From NCBI RefSeq assembly GCF_900112815.1, contig NZ_FOND01000001.1, forward strand, positions 1 through 64,000: a stretch of DNA of 64,000 nt, given 5' to 3'. The notes beneath the pieces are model-generated. The model ran no database searches and was not told where the DNA came from. It worked only from the letters and a program-made list of their open reading frames with translations. This document shows, one piece after another, positions 53,979 through 63,291 of the stretch (position 1 is the stretch's first letter; the number at the start of each line of letters is the position of its first letter). The position numbers and the translations under genes are program-made. The stretch comes from Blastococcus tunisiensis (GTDB lineage: Bacteria > Actinomycetota > Actinomycetes > Mycobacteriales > Geodermatophilaceae).

Positions 53979-55490
53979 TCAGTCCAGCCCGGTGGCCCGG
54001 CCGTCCTCGCCGCGCCAGCTGGCCAGCCGCCCGGCCCGGCTGACCGCCCGCAGCCGCCGCTCGGCCTCCGGCCTCGACCGCCGGGCCGAGACCAGCAGCG
54101 CCTGGTCGCCGCGCATCAGCCGGGTCGTCTCGTCGGGGACGAACGCGCGGCCCTCCCGCACGATCAGCACCACCGCCGCGTCCTCGGGCAGCCGCAGCTC
54201 GGGCAGGTACACCCCGTGCAGCCGGGAGCCGGCCGGCACGGTCAGCTGCATCAGGTCGGCGTCGAGCTCCTCCAGCGGAGCCGACTCCACGTCCACGTCC
54301 CTCGGCGTGACCGGTGCGGCGATCCGGAGCCGCCGGGCCACCCACGGCAGCGACCAGCCCTGCACCAGGGTGAAGACGACGACCAGCACGAACACCGTGT
54401 CGAAGATGTTCTCCGCGCCCGGCACGCCCGCGGTGAGGGGGAAGGTCGCCAGGACGATGGGGACGGCGCCGCGCAGCCCCGCCCAGGAGACGAAGGCTTG
54501 CTGCGCCCACGGCCAGCGGAAGGCGGCCAGGCTGACCACGACCGAGACCGGCCGCGCCACCAGCAGCAGGGCCCCGCCGACCACCAGGGCCGGCCCCAGG
54601 GCGTCGAGCAACCGGGAGGGCGAGGCCAGCAGACCCAGGAGCACGAAGAGGCCGATCTGGGCCAGCGACGCCATGCCCTCCGCGAAGCCGATGCTGGCCG
54701 AGCGGTGCGGCAGGGCGGCGTTGCCGAGCACCACGCCGGCGAGGTAGACCGCGACGATGCCCGAGGTGGCCGCCAGGGTGGCGACGGAGAAGGCCAGCAC
54801 GCACAGCGCGAGCATCGCCAGCGGGTAGAAGCCCGCGAGGGGCAGCGCGGACCGGCGGAGCAGCTCGGCGCCGCCCAGGCCGATCGCGACGCCCAGCACC
54901 GCGCCGCCGACCAGCTGGCCGACGACCTGCAGGACCACCAGCCACCAGACCGCGGCGTCGGAGTCGGTCAGGTAGGCGGCGAGCGTCGTGACGAGCAGGA
55001 TGGCCGGGGCGTCGTTGAGCCCGCTCTCGGCCTCGAGGGCGGCGGCGAGCCGGCGCGGCAGCGGGAGCCGGCGCAGGGCCGCGAACACCGCCGCCGCGTC
55101 GGTGGAGCCGATCACCGCGGCCAGGAGGAGGGCGAAGCCCCAGGTGGCACCGAGCAGCCAGACGGTGACCGCGGCCGTGATCCCCACGCTCACGGCCACC
55201 CCGACGGTGGCCAGGGTCAGCCCCGGGCCGATGGCGCGACGGACGTCGGTCCAGCGGGTGGTCAGACCACCCTCGGCGAGGATGATCACCAGGGCGGCCA
55301 CGCCGAGGTTCTGGGTGAGCTCGGCGTCGTCGAAGTTCACCCCCAGCCCGGCCTCCCCGATCGCCAGGCCGATGCCGAGGTAGATCAGCAGGCTCGGCAA
55401 CCCGAGCCGGTCGGCCAGCCGCAGGGCGACGGCGGCGACGAGCACGACGACGGCGCCGGCCGCCATGGCCACGGTGACCGTGGTGTTCAC
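53979..55490 (-). CDS. Potassium/proton antiporter (CPA1, CvrA/NhaP2-like)
   Basis: 503 aa with about 12-13 helices. The membrane domain includes the CPA1 ion-binding pattern GSTDAAAVFAALR, then AALEAESGLNDAPAILL, and SWAGLRGAVPIVLATFPL. A TrkA-C-like cytoplasmic regulatory domain follows from about residue 410 (LMQLTVPAGSRLHGVYLPEL, MRGDQALLVSARR). This combination is typical of K+/H+ antiporters of the CvrA group. GTG 55490 is taken as start. It is divergent from ileS and followed by the repeat element at 53860-53946. Confidence 0.9.
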   Translation of the reverse strand: MNTTVTVAMAAGAVVVLVAAVALRLADRLGLPSLLIYLGIGLAIGEAGLGVNFDDAELTQNLGVAALVIILAEGGLTTRWTDVRRAIGPGLTLATVGVAVSVGITAAVTVWLLGATWGFALLLAAVIGSTDAAAVFAALRRLPLPRRLAAALEAESGLNDAPAILLVTTLAAYLTDSDAAVWWLVVLQVVGQLVGGAVLGVAIGLGGAELLRRSALPLAGFYPLAMLALCVLAFSVATLAATSGIVAVYLAGVVLGNAALPHRSASIGFAEGMASLAQIGLFVLLGLLASPSRLLDALGPALVVGGALLLVARPVSVVVSLAAFRWPWAQQAFVSWAGLRGAVPIVLATFPLTAGVPGAENIFDTVFVLVVVFTLVQGWSLPWVARRLRIAAPVTPRDVDVESAPLEELDADLMQLTVPAGSRLHGVYLPELRLPEDAAVVLIVREGRAFVPDETTRLMRGDQALLVSARRSRPEAERRLRAVSRAGRLASWRGEDGRATGLD

Positions 55491-55594
55491 CGGGCGCCGT
55501 CCATGGGGCCAGTCTCCCGTACGGGAAGACGCCCACCGCCGCCGCTGCGGACGTGCCCCGCAACCCGTTTGGCGGGTCGGGGAGAATGGGCGCC

Positions 55595-58500
55595 GTGAGT
55601 TCTCCTTCCCCCGCCGGTCCCTTCGCCGCGCTGCCCCCGCAGGTCGACCTCCCGGCCATGGAGCAGCAGATCCTGCGGCGCTGGGAGGACGACAAGGTCT
55701 TCGCCCGATCGCTGGAGGCCACCGCCGGCCGGCCGCAGTGGGTCTTCTACGAGGGCCCGCCCACGGCGAACGGCCGGCCGGGGACGCACCACATCGAGGC
55801 CCGGGCGTTCAAGGACGTCTTCCCCCGGTTCAAGACGATGCAGGGCTTCTCCGTCCCCCGCCGCGCCGGGTGGGACTGCCACGGCCTGCCGGTCGAGATC
55901 GCCGTCGAGCAGGAGCTCGGCTTCGCCGGCAAGCCCGACATCGAGCGCTACGGGATCGCCGAGTTCAACGCCCGGTGCCGGGAGTCGGTCGAGCGGCACG
56001 TGGACTCGTTCTCCGAGCTGACCCGGCGGATGGGCTACTGGGTCGACATGTCCACGGCCTACTGGACGATGGACCCCGCCTACATCGAGAGCGTCTGGTG
56101 GTCGCTCAAGCAGATCTTCGACAAGGGGCTGCTGGTCGAGGACCACCGGGTGGCGCCCTACTGCCCGCGCTGCGGCACCGGGCTGAGCGACCACGAGGTC
56201 GCCCAGGGGTACGAGACCCTCACCGACCCCTCGGTCTACGTCCGGCTGCCGATCACCACCGGCGAGTGGGCGGGGAAGGCCGACCTGCTCGTCTGGACGA
56301 CGACGCCGTGGACGCTGCCGTCCAACACCGCCGTCGCCGTCCACCCGGACGTGACCTACGTCGTGGCGCGCGTGCCCGGCGACGGTCCGACCGCCGGCAC
56401 GTTCGTCGTCGCCGAGCCGCTGCTGACCGCGGTGCTCGGTGAGGACGTCGAGGTGCTCGCCCGCACCACCGGGCGGGACTGGGAGTACGTGCACTACCAG
56501 CGGCCCTTCGAGCTGGTCGCCTTCCCCGAGGCCGACCTGCCCGAGCAGGGGTCGCACTTCGTCGTCCTCGCCGACTACGTGACCACCGAGGACGGCACGG
56601 GGCTGGTGCACCAGTCCCCCGCGTTCGGCGCCGAGGACCTCGCCGTCTGCCGGGGCTACGGGCTGCCGGTGGTGAACCCGATCGACCCGAGCGGGCACTT
56701 CCTCGCCGAGGTGCCCCTGGTCGGTGGGCACTTCTTCAAGGCCGCGGACGCCGCGCTGGTCGAGGACCTGAAGAACTGCGGCGTGCTGTTCCGGGAGCTG
56801 CGCTACGAGCACAGCTATCCGCACTGCTGGCGCTGCCACACGCCGCTGATGTACTACGCGCAGCCGTCCTGGTACATCCGGACCAGCCAGATCAAGGACC
56901 AGCTGCTCGCCGAGAACGAGAAGACGAACTGGTACCCCGAGAGCATCAAGAACGGCCGCTACGGCGACTGGCTGACCAACAACGTCGACTGGGCGCTCTC
57001 CCGCGACAGGTACTGGGGCACGCCGCTGCCGATCTGGCGCAACGACGCCGACCCGGGCCGGATGGTCGCCGTCGGCTCACTGGCCGAGCTGTCGGAGCTG
57101 ACCGGCCGGGACCTCTCCGACCTGGACCCGCACCGGCCGTTCATCGACGAGGTCACCTTCACCCTCCCCGGTGAGGAGGGCACGTTCCGCCGGGTCCGGC
57201 AGGTCATCGACGCCTGGTACGACTCCGGGTCGATGCCGTTCGCGCAGTGGGGCGCACCGCACCGGAACCGGGCCGAGTTCGAGGCGTCCTACCCCGCGCA
57301 GTTCATCGCCGAGGCCATCGACCAGACCCGCGGCTGGTTCTACACGCTGATGGCCGTGGGCACGCTGGTGTTCGAGCGGAGCTCCTACGAGAACGTGCTG
57401 TGCCTCGGCCACATCCTGGCCGAGGACGGCCGCAAGATGAGCAAGCACCTGGGCAACATCCTCGAGCCCATCCCGCTGATGGACCGGCACGGCGCCGATG
57501 CCGTCCGCTGGTTCATGCTCGCCGGCGGCTCGCCGTGGTCGGCCCGCCGGGTCGGCCACGAGACGCTGTCCGAGGTCGTCCGCAAGGTGCTCCTGACCTA
57601 CTGGAACACCGCCAGCTTCTTCACCCTGTACGCCGAGGCCAACAGCTGGGACCCGGCGGCCGCTCCCCCGCCCCCGAGGGCCGATCGACCGCTGCTGGAC
57701 CGGTGGGCGCTGGCCGAGCTCGCCGCGGTGACCGACGGGGTCACCGCGGCGCTGGAGGACTTCGACACCCAGGGCGCCGGCCGGCTGATCGCCCGGTTCG
57801 TCGACGACCTGTCCAACTGGTACGTGCGCCGCTCCCGGCGCCGGTTCTGGGACGGCGACCCGGCCGCGCTGGGCACGCTGCACGAGGTGCTCGACGGGCT
57901 CACCCGGCTCATGGCCCCGTTCACGCCGTTCGTCACCGAGGAGGTCTGGGCCCGCGCGGTGCTCCCGGGCCTGGGCGGCCGCGGCGACGGCGCGGCCGCA
58001 CCGGACTCGGTGCACCTGGCCGCGTGGCCGGCGGTCGACGAGGGGGCCCGCGACGACGCGCTGGTGGCGCAGGTGGACCTCGTCCGCCGCCTCGTGGAGC
58101 TGGGCCGGTCGGCCCGGACGTCGGCGAAGGTGCGCACCCGTCAGCCGCTGGGCCGGGCGATCGTGGCAGCGCCGGGCTGGTCCGCCCTCCCCCGTGACCT
58201 GGTGGCGGAGGTGGCCGACGAGCTCAACGTCGTCGACGTGGCCGAGCTGCAGGCCGCGGAGGGCGGCCTGGTCGACGTCAGCCTGAAGGTGGACTTCCGC
58301 GCCGTGGGCCGGCGGCTGGGCAAGCAGGTGCAGGCCGTGGCACGGGCCGTGGCCGCCGCCGACGCCGCGGAGCTCACCGCCGCCTACCGCGCCGGCACGG
58401 CGACCGTCGAGGTGGACGGCGCGACGGTCCCGCTCGAGGACGGCGATCTCGTCGTCACCGAGACGCCCCGGGAAGGCTGGACGGTGGCCAGCGGGAACGG

Positions 58501-58795
58501 GCTGACGGTGGCGCTGGACCTGACGCTCACCCCGGAGCTCGAGCGGGCAGGGCTGGTCCGCGAGGTCGTCCGCCTGGTGCAGGAGGCCCGCAAGTCCAGC
58601 GGCCTGGACGTCAGCGACCGGATCGAGCTGTGGTGGACCGCCGACGGTCCGATGGCCGCTGCCCTCCGCGAGCACGGGGAGCAGCTCGACCGGGAGGTGC
58701 TCGCCTCCGCCAGCCACGCCGGGACGCCCGGCGAGGGGTCGGGGTTCGACGGACCGGAGGGGCTGCGCTTCTGGATCGCCCGGGCCAGCGGCTGA
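55595..58795 (+). CDS. ileS: Isoleucyl-tRNA synthetase, type 2, with GTHH in place of the HIGH motif
   Basis: 1066 aa. The catalytic domain starts near residue 45. FYEGPPTANGRPGTHH carries GTHH (residues 63-66, 55781-55792) where other enzymes have HxGH. The second signature is GRKMSKHLGN (KMSKH for KMSKS). Editing and zinc-type features are VLVWTTTPWTLPSN-like TTTPWTLPSN, ADYVTTEDGTGLVHQSPAFG, PYCPRCGTGLSDHE and SYPHCWRCHTPLMYY. Overall similarity by eye is closest to Thermus-like type-2 IleRS. Swapping HxGH to GxHH in type-2 IleRS has been reported to give mupirocin hyper-resistance. GTG 55595 is my start, with GAGAAT 7 nt upstream; ATG 55586 is an alternative. It is convergent with the gene at 58800. 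Confidence 0.95.
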   Translation: MSSPSPAGPFAALPPQVDLPAMEQQILRRWEDDKVFARSLEATAGRPQWVFYEGPPTANGRPGTHHIEARAFKDVFPRFKTMQGFSVPRRAGWDCHGLPVEIAVEQELGFAGKPDIERYGIAEFNARCRESVERHVDSFSELTRRMGYWVDMSTAYWTMDPAYIESVWWSLKQIFDKGLLVEDHRVAPYCPRCGTGLSDHEVAQGYETLTDPSVYVRLPITTGEWAGKADLLVWTTTPWTLPSNTAVAVHPDVTYVVARVPGDGPTAGTFVVAEPLLTAVLGEDVEVLARTTGRDWEYVHYQRPFELVAFPEADLPEQGSHFVVLADYVTTEDGTGLVHQSPAFGAEDLAVCRGYGLPVVNPIDPSGHFLAEVPLVGGHFFKAADAALVEDLKNCGVLFRELRYEHSYPHCWRCHTPLMYYAQPSWYIRTSQIKDQLLAENEKTNWYPESIKNGRYGDWLTNNVDWALSRDRYWGTPLPIWRNDADPGRMVAVGSLAELSELTGRDLSDLDPHRPFIDEVTFTLPGEEGTFRRVRQVIDAWYDSGSMPFAQWGAPHRNRAEFEASYPAQFIAEAIDQTRGWFYTLMAVGTLVFERSSYENVLCLGHILAEDGRKMSKHLGNILEPIPLMDRHGADAVRWFMLAGGSPWSARRVGHETLSEVVRKVLLTYWNTASFFTLYAEANSWDPAAAPPPPRADRPLLDRWALAELAAVTDGVTAALEDFDTQGAGRLIARFVDDLSNWYVRRSRRRFWDGDPAALGTLHEVLDGLTRLMAPFTPFVTEEVWARAVLPGLGGRGDGAAAPDSVHLAAWPAVDEGARDDALVAQVDLVRRLVELGRSARTSAKVRTRQPLGRAIVAAPGWSALPRDLVAEVADELNVVDVAELQAAEGGLVDVSLKVDFRAVGRRLGKQVQAVARAVAAADAAELTAAYRAGTATVEVDGATVPLEDGDLVVTETPREGWTVASGNGLTVALDLTLTPELERAGLVREVVRLVQEARKSSGLDVSDRIELWWTADGPMAAALREHGEQLDREVLASASHAGTPGEGSGFDGPEGLRFWIARASG

Positions 58796-58799
58796 GGCG

Positions 58800-59372
58800 T
58801 CAGTTCCCCGGGGCCGCCCGCCGCTCCCTCGCCCGCTGGGCCAGGTTCCGGTCGGGGGCGCAGTCCGCGCACGGGGTGAACCCGTCGGTGCGGGCCTCGT
58901 CGATCGGGACCGGGATCGTCTCCCGTCCGGCGAGGTGCCGGCACCCGGGGAGGTGGTACCGCGGGTGCTCGTCGACCACGAGCACCTCGTCGGTCAGGTC
59001 GACGACCAGCAGCAGGTCGGTGACCTCGACCTCCTCGACCGCGGGCTCGCCGCTCTCCTCCACGGGGGCCGCCGCCGCGGTGGCCCCGGTCGCGACCGCG
59101 GGGCCGCCGGCGTCGGCACCGCCAGGCGGGGGCTCCACCGGGGCCGCGGGGCCGGCGGAGGCCGCCGGTGCGGCGGCCGACGCCGCGGGTGACCCCTGCG
59201 TGGTGGCGCCCCGGGAGGCCGCGCTGATCGACCGCCAGGCCAGGAAGAGCAGGACCGCCGCGATGACGCACACCGCGACGCAGCCCCAGTAGAAGGCGGT
59301 CGTCCCGGTCAGGATGCCGCCGACGAAGAGCCCGAGCCCGACGAGCACCAGGAGCCCGGCCGAGATGATCAC
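58800..59372 (-). CDS. Membrane protein with C-terminal Cys/His (Ada-like) zinc-binding motif
   Basis: 190 aa. Two N-terminal helices (IISAGLLVLVGLGLFVGGIL and YWGCVAVCVIAAVLLFLAW) are joined by an Ala/Pro/Gly linker of about 65 residues to an acidic segment. The C-terminal module has PRYHLPGCRHLAG...GFTPCADC (residues 137-170). The spacing C-x(about 27)-CxxC with a preceding H resembles the metal-binding module of Ada-type proteins. Function unknown; a tethered metal or redox site is possible. GTG 59372 lies 6 nt after TAGAGT, so the message is probably leaderless. It ends 4 nt after the ileS stop, tail to tail. Confidence 0.75.
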   Translation of the reverse strand: MIISAGLLVLVGLGLFVGGILTGTTAFYWGCVAVCVIAAVLLFLAWRSISAASRGATTQGSPAASAAAPAASAGPAAPVEPPPGGADAGGPAVATGATAAAAPVEESGEPAVEEVEVTDLLLVVDLTDEVLVVDEHPRYHLPGCRHLAGRETIPVPIDEARTDGFTPCADCAPDRNLAQRARERRAAPGN

Positions 59373-59378
59373 AGGCGA

Positions 59379-59384
59379 ACTCTA
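59379..59384 (-). promoter_or_regulatory. -10 hexamer of the 58800-59372 gene, probably leaderless
   Basis: TAGAGT on the minus strand, exactly 6 nt before GTG 59372. Confidence 0.55.
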
Positions 59385-59415
59385 GGCGCCGACCGCGCCG
59401 GTTGCGCGGCGCAGG

Positions 59416-60528
<1,113 letters not shown>

Positions 60529-60672
60529 GGTTCCTTCCTGCACCGGTGACGGTCGGCCCACTGTGGCACGCGGCACGGGCGCCGAACCAGGGTCGGAGGG
60601 CGCCGGGGACTCTCCCGGGCCCCAACCGTGACCCGCCTGTGACCTGCGGCTTCACCCGGGGGTGACGCCTTG

Positions 60673-60722
60673 GTAACGGTTGCGGAACCGTCCCGTGACC
60701 GAGCCCGCTCCGACGCTATGGT
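60673..60722 (+). promoter_or_regulatory. Promoter and operator-like palindrome of the second sugar importer
   Basis: GTAACGGTT (60673-60681) begins a perfect palindrome ACGGTTGCGGAACCGT (60676-60691). It sits just upstream of a GTGACC/TATGGT promoter (-35 at 60695-60700, -10 at 60717-60722, 16-bp spacer). The leader of about 80 nt then reaches ATG 60811. The rest of the divergent region holds nothing else I can support. Confidence 0.5.
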
Positions 60723-60810
60723 CCCCCGGCGGGCATCCCGGCCGGCGCGGCCGACCGTGCCCGCGGAGAGCCAGCGATGCGGCGACGACGCCGCAGAGGA
60801 AGGGAAGCTC

Positions 60811-62190
60811 ATGACCATGCGTGCGAGAGGCCGGCGTTCGGCCCTGGCCGGCGGCCTGGGTGTGGCACTGCTGCTCACCGGCTGCGGCGCCGACGAGATC
60901 GACGGCGGCGACAGCGGGGGTGGCGGCGCCGAGGCCGCCGAGTTCGAGCTCGACTGCGCGCCCTACGAGGAGTTCGGCGACCTCGAGGGCGAGACGGTCA
61001 ACGTCTACACCTCGATCACCGACCCCGAGGACCAGCCGCACATCGACTCCTACGTGCCCTTCGAGGAGTGCACGGGGGTCGACGTCCAGTACGAGGGCTC
61101 CCGCGAGTTCGAGGCGCAGCTGGTCGTGCGCGTCCAGAGCGGCAACGCGCCGGACATCGCGTTCATCCCGCAGCCCGGTCTGCTCGGCACGCTCGTCGAG
61201 ACCGGCGCCGTCGTCCCCGCCCCGGAGCAGGTCGAGGCGAACGTCGACGAGTACTGGGAGGAGAGCTGGAAGGAGTACGGCAGCGTCGACGGCACCTTCT
61301 ACGCCGCCCCGCTGGGCGCGAACGCCAAGTCCTTCGTCTGGTACTCCCCGTCGATGTTCGACGAGGCCGGCTACGAGATCCCCGAGACGTGGGACGACAT
61401 GATCGCCCTCTCCGAGGAGATCGCGGGCACCGGCGCCAAGCCGTGGTGCGCCGGCATCGGCTCCGGCGAGGCCACCGGCTGGCCGGCGACGGACTGGCTG
61501 GAGGACGTGCTCCTGCGCACCGCCGGCCCGGAGGTCTACGACCAGTGGGTCAACCACGAGATCCCGTTCAACGACCCGCGCGTGGTGGAGGCCCTGAACA
61601 CCGCCGGCGAGATCCTCAAGAACCCCGAGTTCGTCAACGGCGGACTCGGCGAGGTGCAGTCCATCGCGTCCACGGAGTTCGGTGACGCGGGGCTGCCGAT
61701 CCTCGACGGCAGCTGCTGGATGCACCGCCAGGCCTCCTTCTACCAGGCCAACTGGCCGGAGGGCACCGAGGTCGGCCCGGACGGTGACGTCTTCGCGTTC
61801 CCGCTGCCGCCCATCGGGGACGAGGGTGCCCCGCCGGTCCTCGGTGGTGGTGAGTTCACCGCCGCGTTCAGCGAGGAGCCGGCCGTCCAGGCGTTCCAGA
61901 CCTTCCTGTCCTCCCCGGAGTGGGCCAACATCAAGGCCCAGACCTCCGGGCCGGGCTGGGTCAGCGCCAACACCGGGCTGGACCCGGAGAACCTGGAGTC
62001 CCCGATCGACCAGCTGGCCGCGGAGATGTTCCAGGACCCCGACGCGGTGTTCCGGTTCGACGGCTCGGACCTGATGCCCGGCGAGATCGGTGCCGGGGCG
62101 CTGTGGTCGGAGCTGACCAGCTGGATCGCCAACGACAAGTCCAGCGAGGCCGTGCTGACCGACGTCGAGAACGCCTGGCCGGCGTCCTGA
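60811..62190 (+). CDS. Sugar-binding lipoprotein of an alpha-glucoside-type ABC importer
   Basis: 459 aa. Signal peptide with lipobox LLTGC (Cys25), then an acidic Gly-rich stretch. The cluster-D-type binding fold shows GETVNVYTSITDPEDQPH, FEECTGVDVQYEGSREFEAQL, NAPDIAFIPQPGLLGTLV and the late GGGEFTAAFSEEPAVQAFQTFL. It resembles the AglE-like group of rhizobial alpha-glucoside importers, but the sugar cannot be assigned with confidence. ATG 60811 is preceded by GGAAGGGAAG. Two hairpins after the stop probably raise the amount of binding protein over the permeases. Confidence 0.85.
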   Translation: MTMRARGRRSALAGGLGVALLLTGCGADEIDGGDSGGGGAEAAEFELDCAPYEEFGDLEGETVNVYTSITDPEDQPHIDSYVPFEECTGVDVQYEGSREFEAQLVVRVQSGNAPDIAFIPQPGLLGTLVETGAVVPAPEQVEANVDEYWEESWKEYGSVDGTFYAAPLGANAKSFVWYSPSMFDEAGYEIPETWDDMIALSEEIAGTGAKPWCAGIGSGEATGWPATDWLEDVLLRTAGPEVYDQWVNHEIPFNDPRVVEALNTAGEILKNPEFVNGGLGEVQSIASTEFGDAGLPILDGSCWMHRQASFYQANWPEGTEVGPDGDVFAFPLPPIGDEGAPPVLGGGEFTAAFSEEPAVQAFQTFLSSPEWANIKAQTSGPGWVSANTGLDPENLESPIDQLAAEMFQDPDAVFRFDGSDLMPGEIGAGALWSELTSWIANDKSSEAVLTDVENAWPAS

Positions 62191-62196
62191 TCCGGA

Positions 62197-62270
62197 CGGT
62201 CCCGCGGCCGGCCGGCTGACGGGACCGCTGCACCCACGGGAGCCGGGGGATCGCCACCGCGATCCCCCGG
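62197..62270 (+). terminator. Two hairpins between the binding protein and permease genes
   Basis: Stem 1: CGGTCCCG/CGGGACCG (62197-62204 with 62220-62227). Stem 2: a perfect 12-bp stem with a CACC loop (62243-62254 with 62259-62270). They probably act as partial terminators or 3'-end stabilisers within the operon. Confidence 0.65.
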
Positions 62271-62301
62271 CCTCCCCCGGTCGAGGAGAGAGCGCAGCGC
62301 G

Positions 62302-63291
62302 ATGCAGTGGTTCCTGGAGGCCAACTCCGTCGGGCACAAGATCGCCCTGATGGTGTTCGCCATCCTGCTGTTCGCCGTCGTGATGGGCGGCATCCTTCTC
62401 GCGGTGGACCGGCCGAAGCGGGTGCCGACCTGGGTGGTCGTGGCCGGCTTCCTCGGTCCCACCCTCGCCCTGCTGCTGCTCGGCCTGGTCTACCCCGCCC
62501 TCGAGACGGTGCGCGGCTCGTTCTACGACCGCAGGGGCGAGGAGTTCATCGGCTTCGACAACTACGTCACGGTCTTCACCGAGGACGGCTTCCAGACCGT
62601 GCTGCGCAACACCGTCCTCTGGGTCGTGCTGGTGCCCGTGATCACCACCGCCCTGGGACTGGTCTACGCCTACCTGGTCGACCGCACCAGGTTCGAGTCG
62701 CTGGCCAAGGCGCTGGTCTTCCTGCCCATGGCGATCTCCATGGTCGGCGCCGGCGTCATCTGGCGCTTCGTCTACGAGTTCCGCCCCGACCAGCCGGGGG
62801 TCAACCAGATCGGGCTGCTCAACCAGGCGCTCGTCCTGTTCGGGATCGAACCGCAGCAGTTCCTGATCGACGCACCGAGCAACACCTTCTACCTGATCGT
62901 GGTGATGATCTGGATCCAGGCCGGGTTCGCCATGACCGTCCTCTCGGCGGCGATCAAGGCCATCCCCGACGACGTCGTGGAGGCCGCCCGGCTCGACGGC
63001 GTGAGCGGTGTGCAGATGTTCCGCTACGTCACCGTGCCCAGCATCCGGCCGGCACTGGTGGTCGTCCTGACCACGGTCGCGATCGTCACGCTCAAGGTCT
63101 TCGACATCGTGCGCACGATGACGGGCGGGAACTTCGCCACCAGCGTCGTGGCCAACGAGTTCTACACGCAGGCGTTCCGGCAGTTCAACTTCGGCCTCGG
63201 CGCCGCCCTCGCCGTCCTGCTGTTCATCCTCGTCATCCCGATCATCGCCTACAACGTCCGCCAGCTGCGCCTCTCGGAGGAGATCCGATGA
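62302..63291 (+). CDS. Sugar ABC transporter permease (MalF/AglF type)
   Basis: 329 aa. It has an extra pair of hydrophobic helices at the N-terminus (IALMVFAILLFAVVMGGILL, VVVAGFLGPTLALLLLGLVYP) before the usual transport core. That is longer than most sugar permeases and typical of AglF-like proteins. The EAA loop is DVVEAARLDGVSGVQMFRYVTVP. ATG 62302 has GAGGAG 12-17 nt upstream. Its stop overlaps the next permease start as ATGA. Confidence 0.9.
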   Translation: MQWFLEANSVGHKIALMVFAILLFAVVMGGILLAVDRPKRVPTWVVVAGFLGPTLALLLLGLVYPALETVRGSFYDRRGEEFIGFDNYVTVFTEDGFQTVLRNTVLWVVLVPVITTALGLVYAYLVDRTRFESLAKALVFLPMAISMVGAGVIWRFVYEFRPDQPGVNQIGLLNQALVLFGIEPQQFLIDAPSNTFYLIVVMIWIQAGFAMTVLSAAIKAIPDDVVEAARLDGVSGVQMFRYVTVPSIRPALVVVLTTVAIVTLKVFDIVRTMTGGNFATSVVANEFYTQAFRQFNFGLGAALAVLLFILVIPIIAYNVRQLRLSEEIR

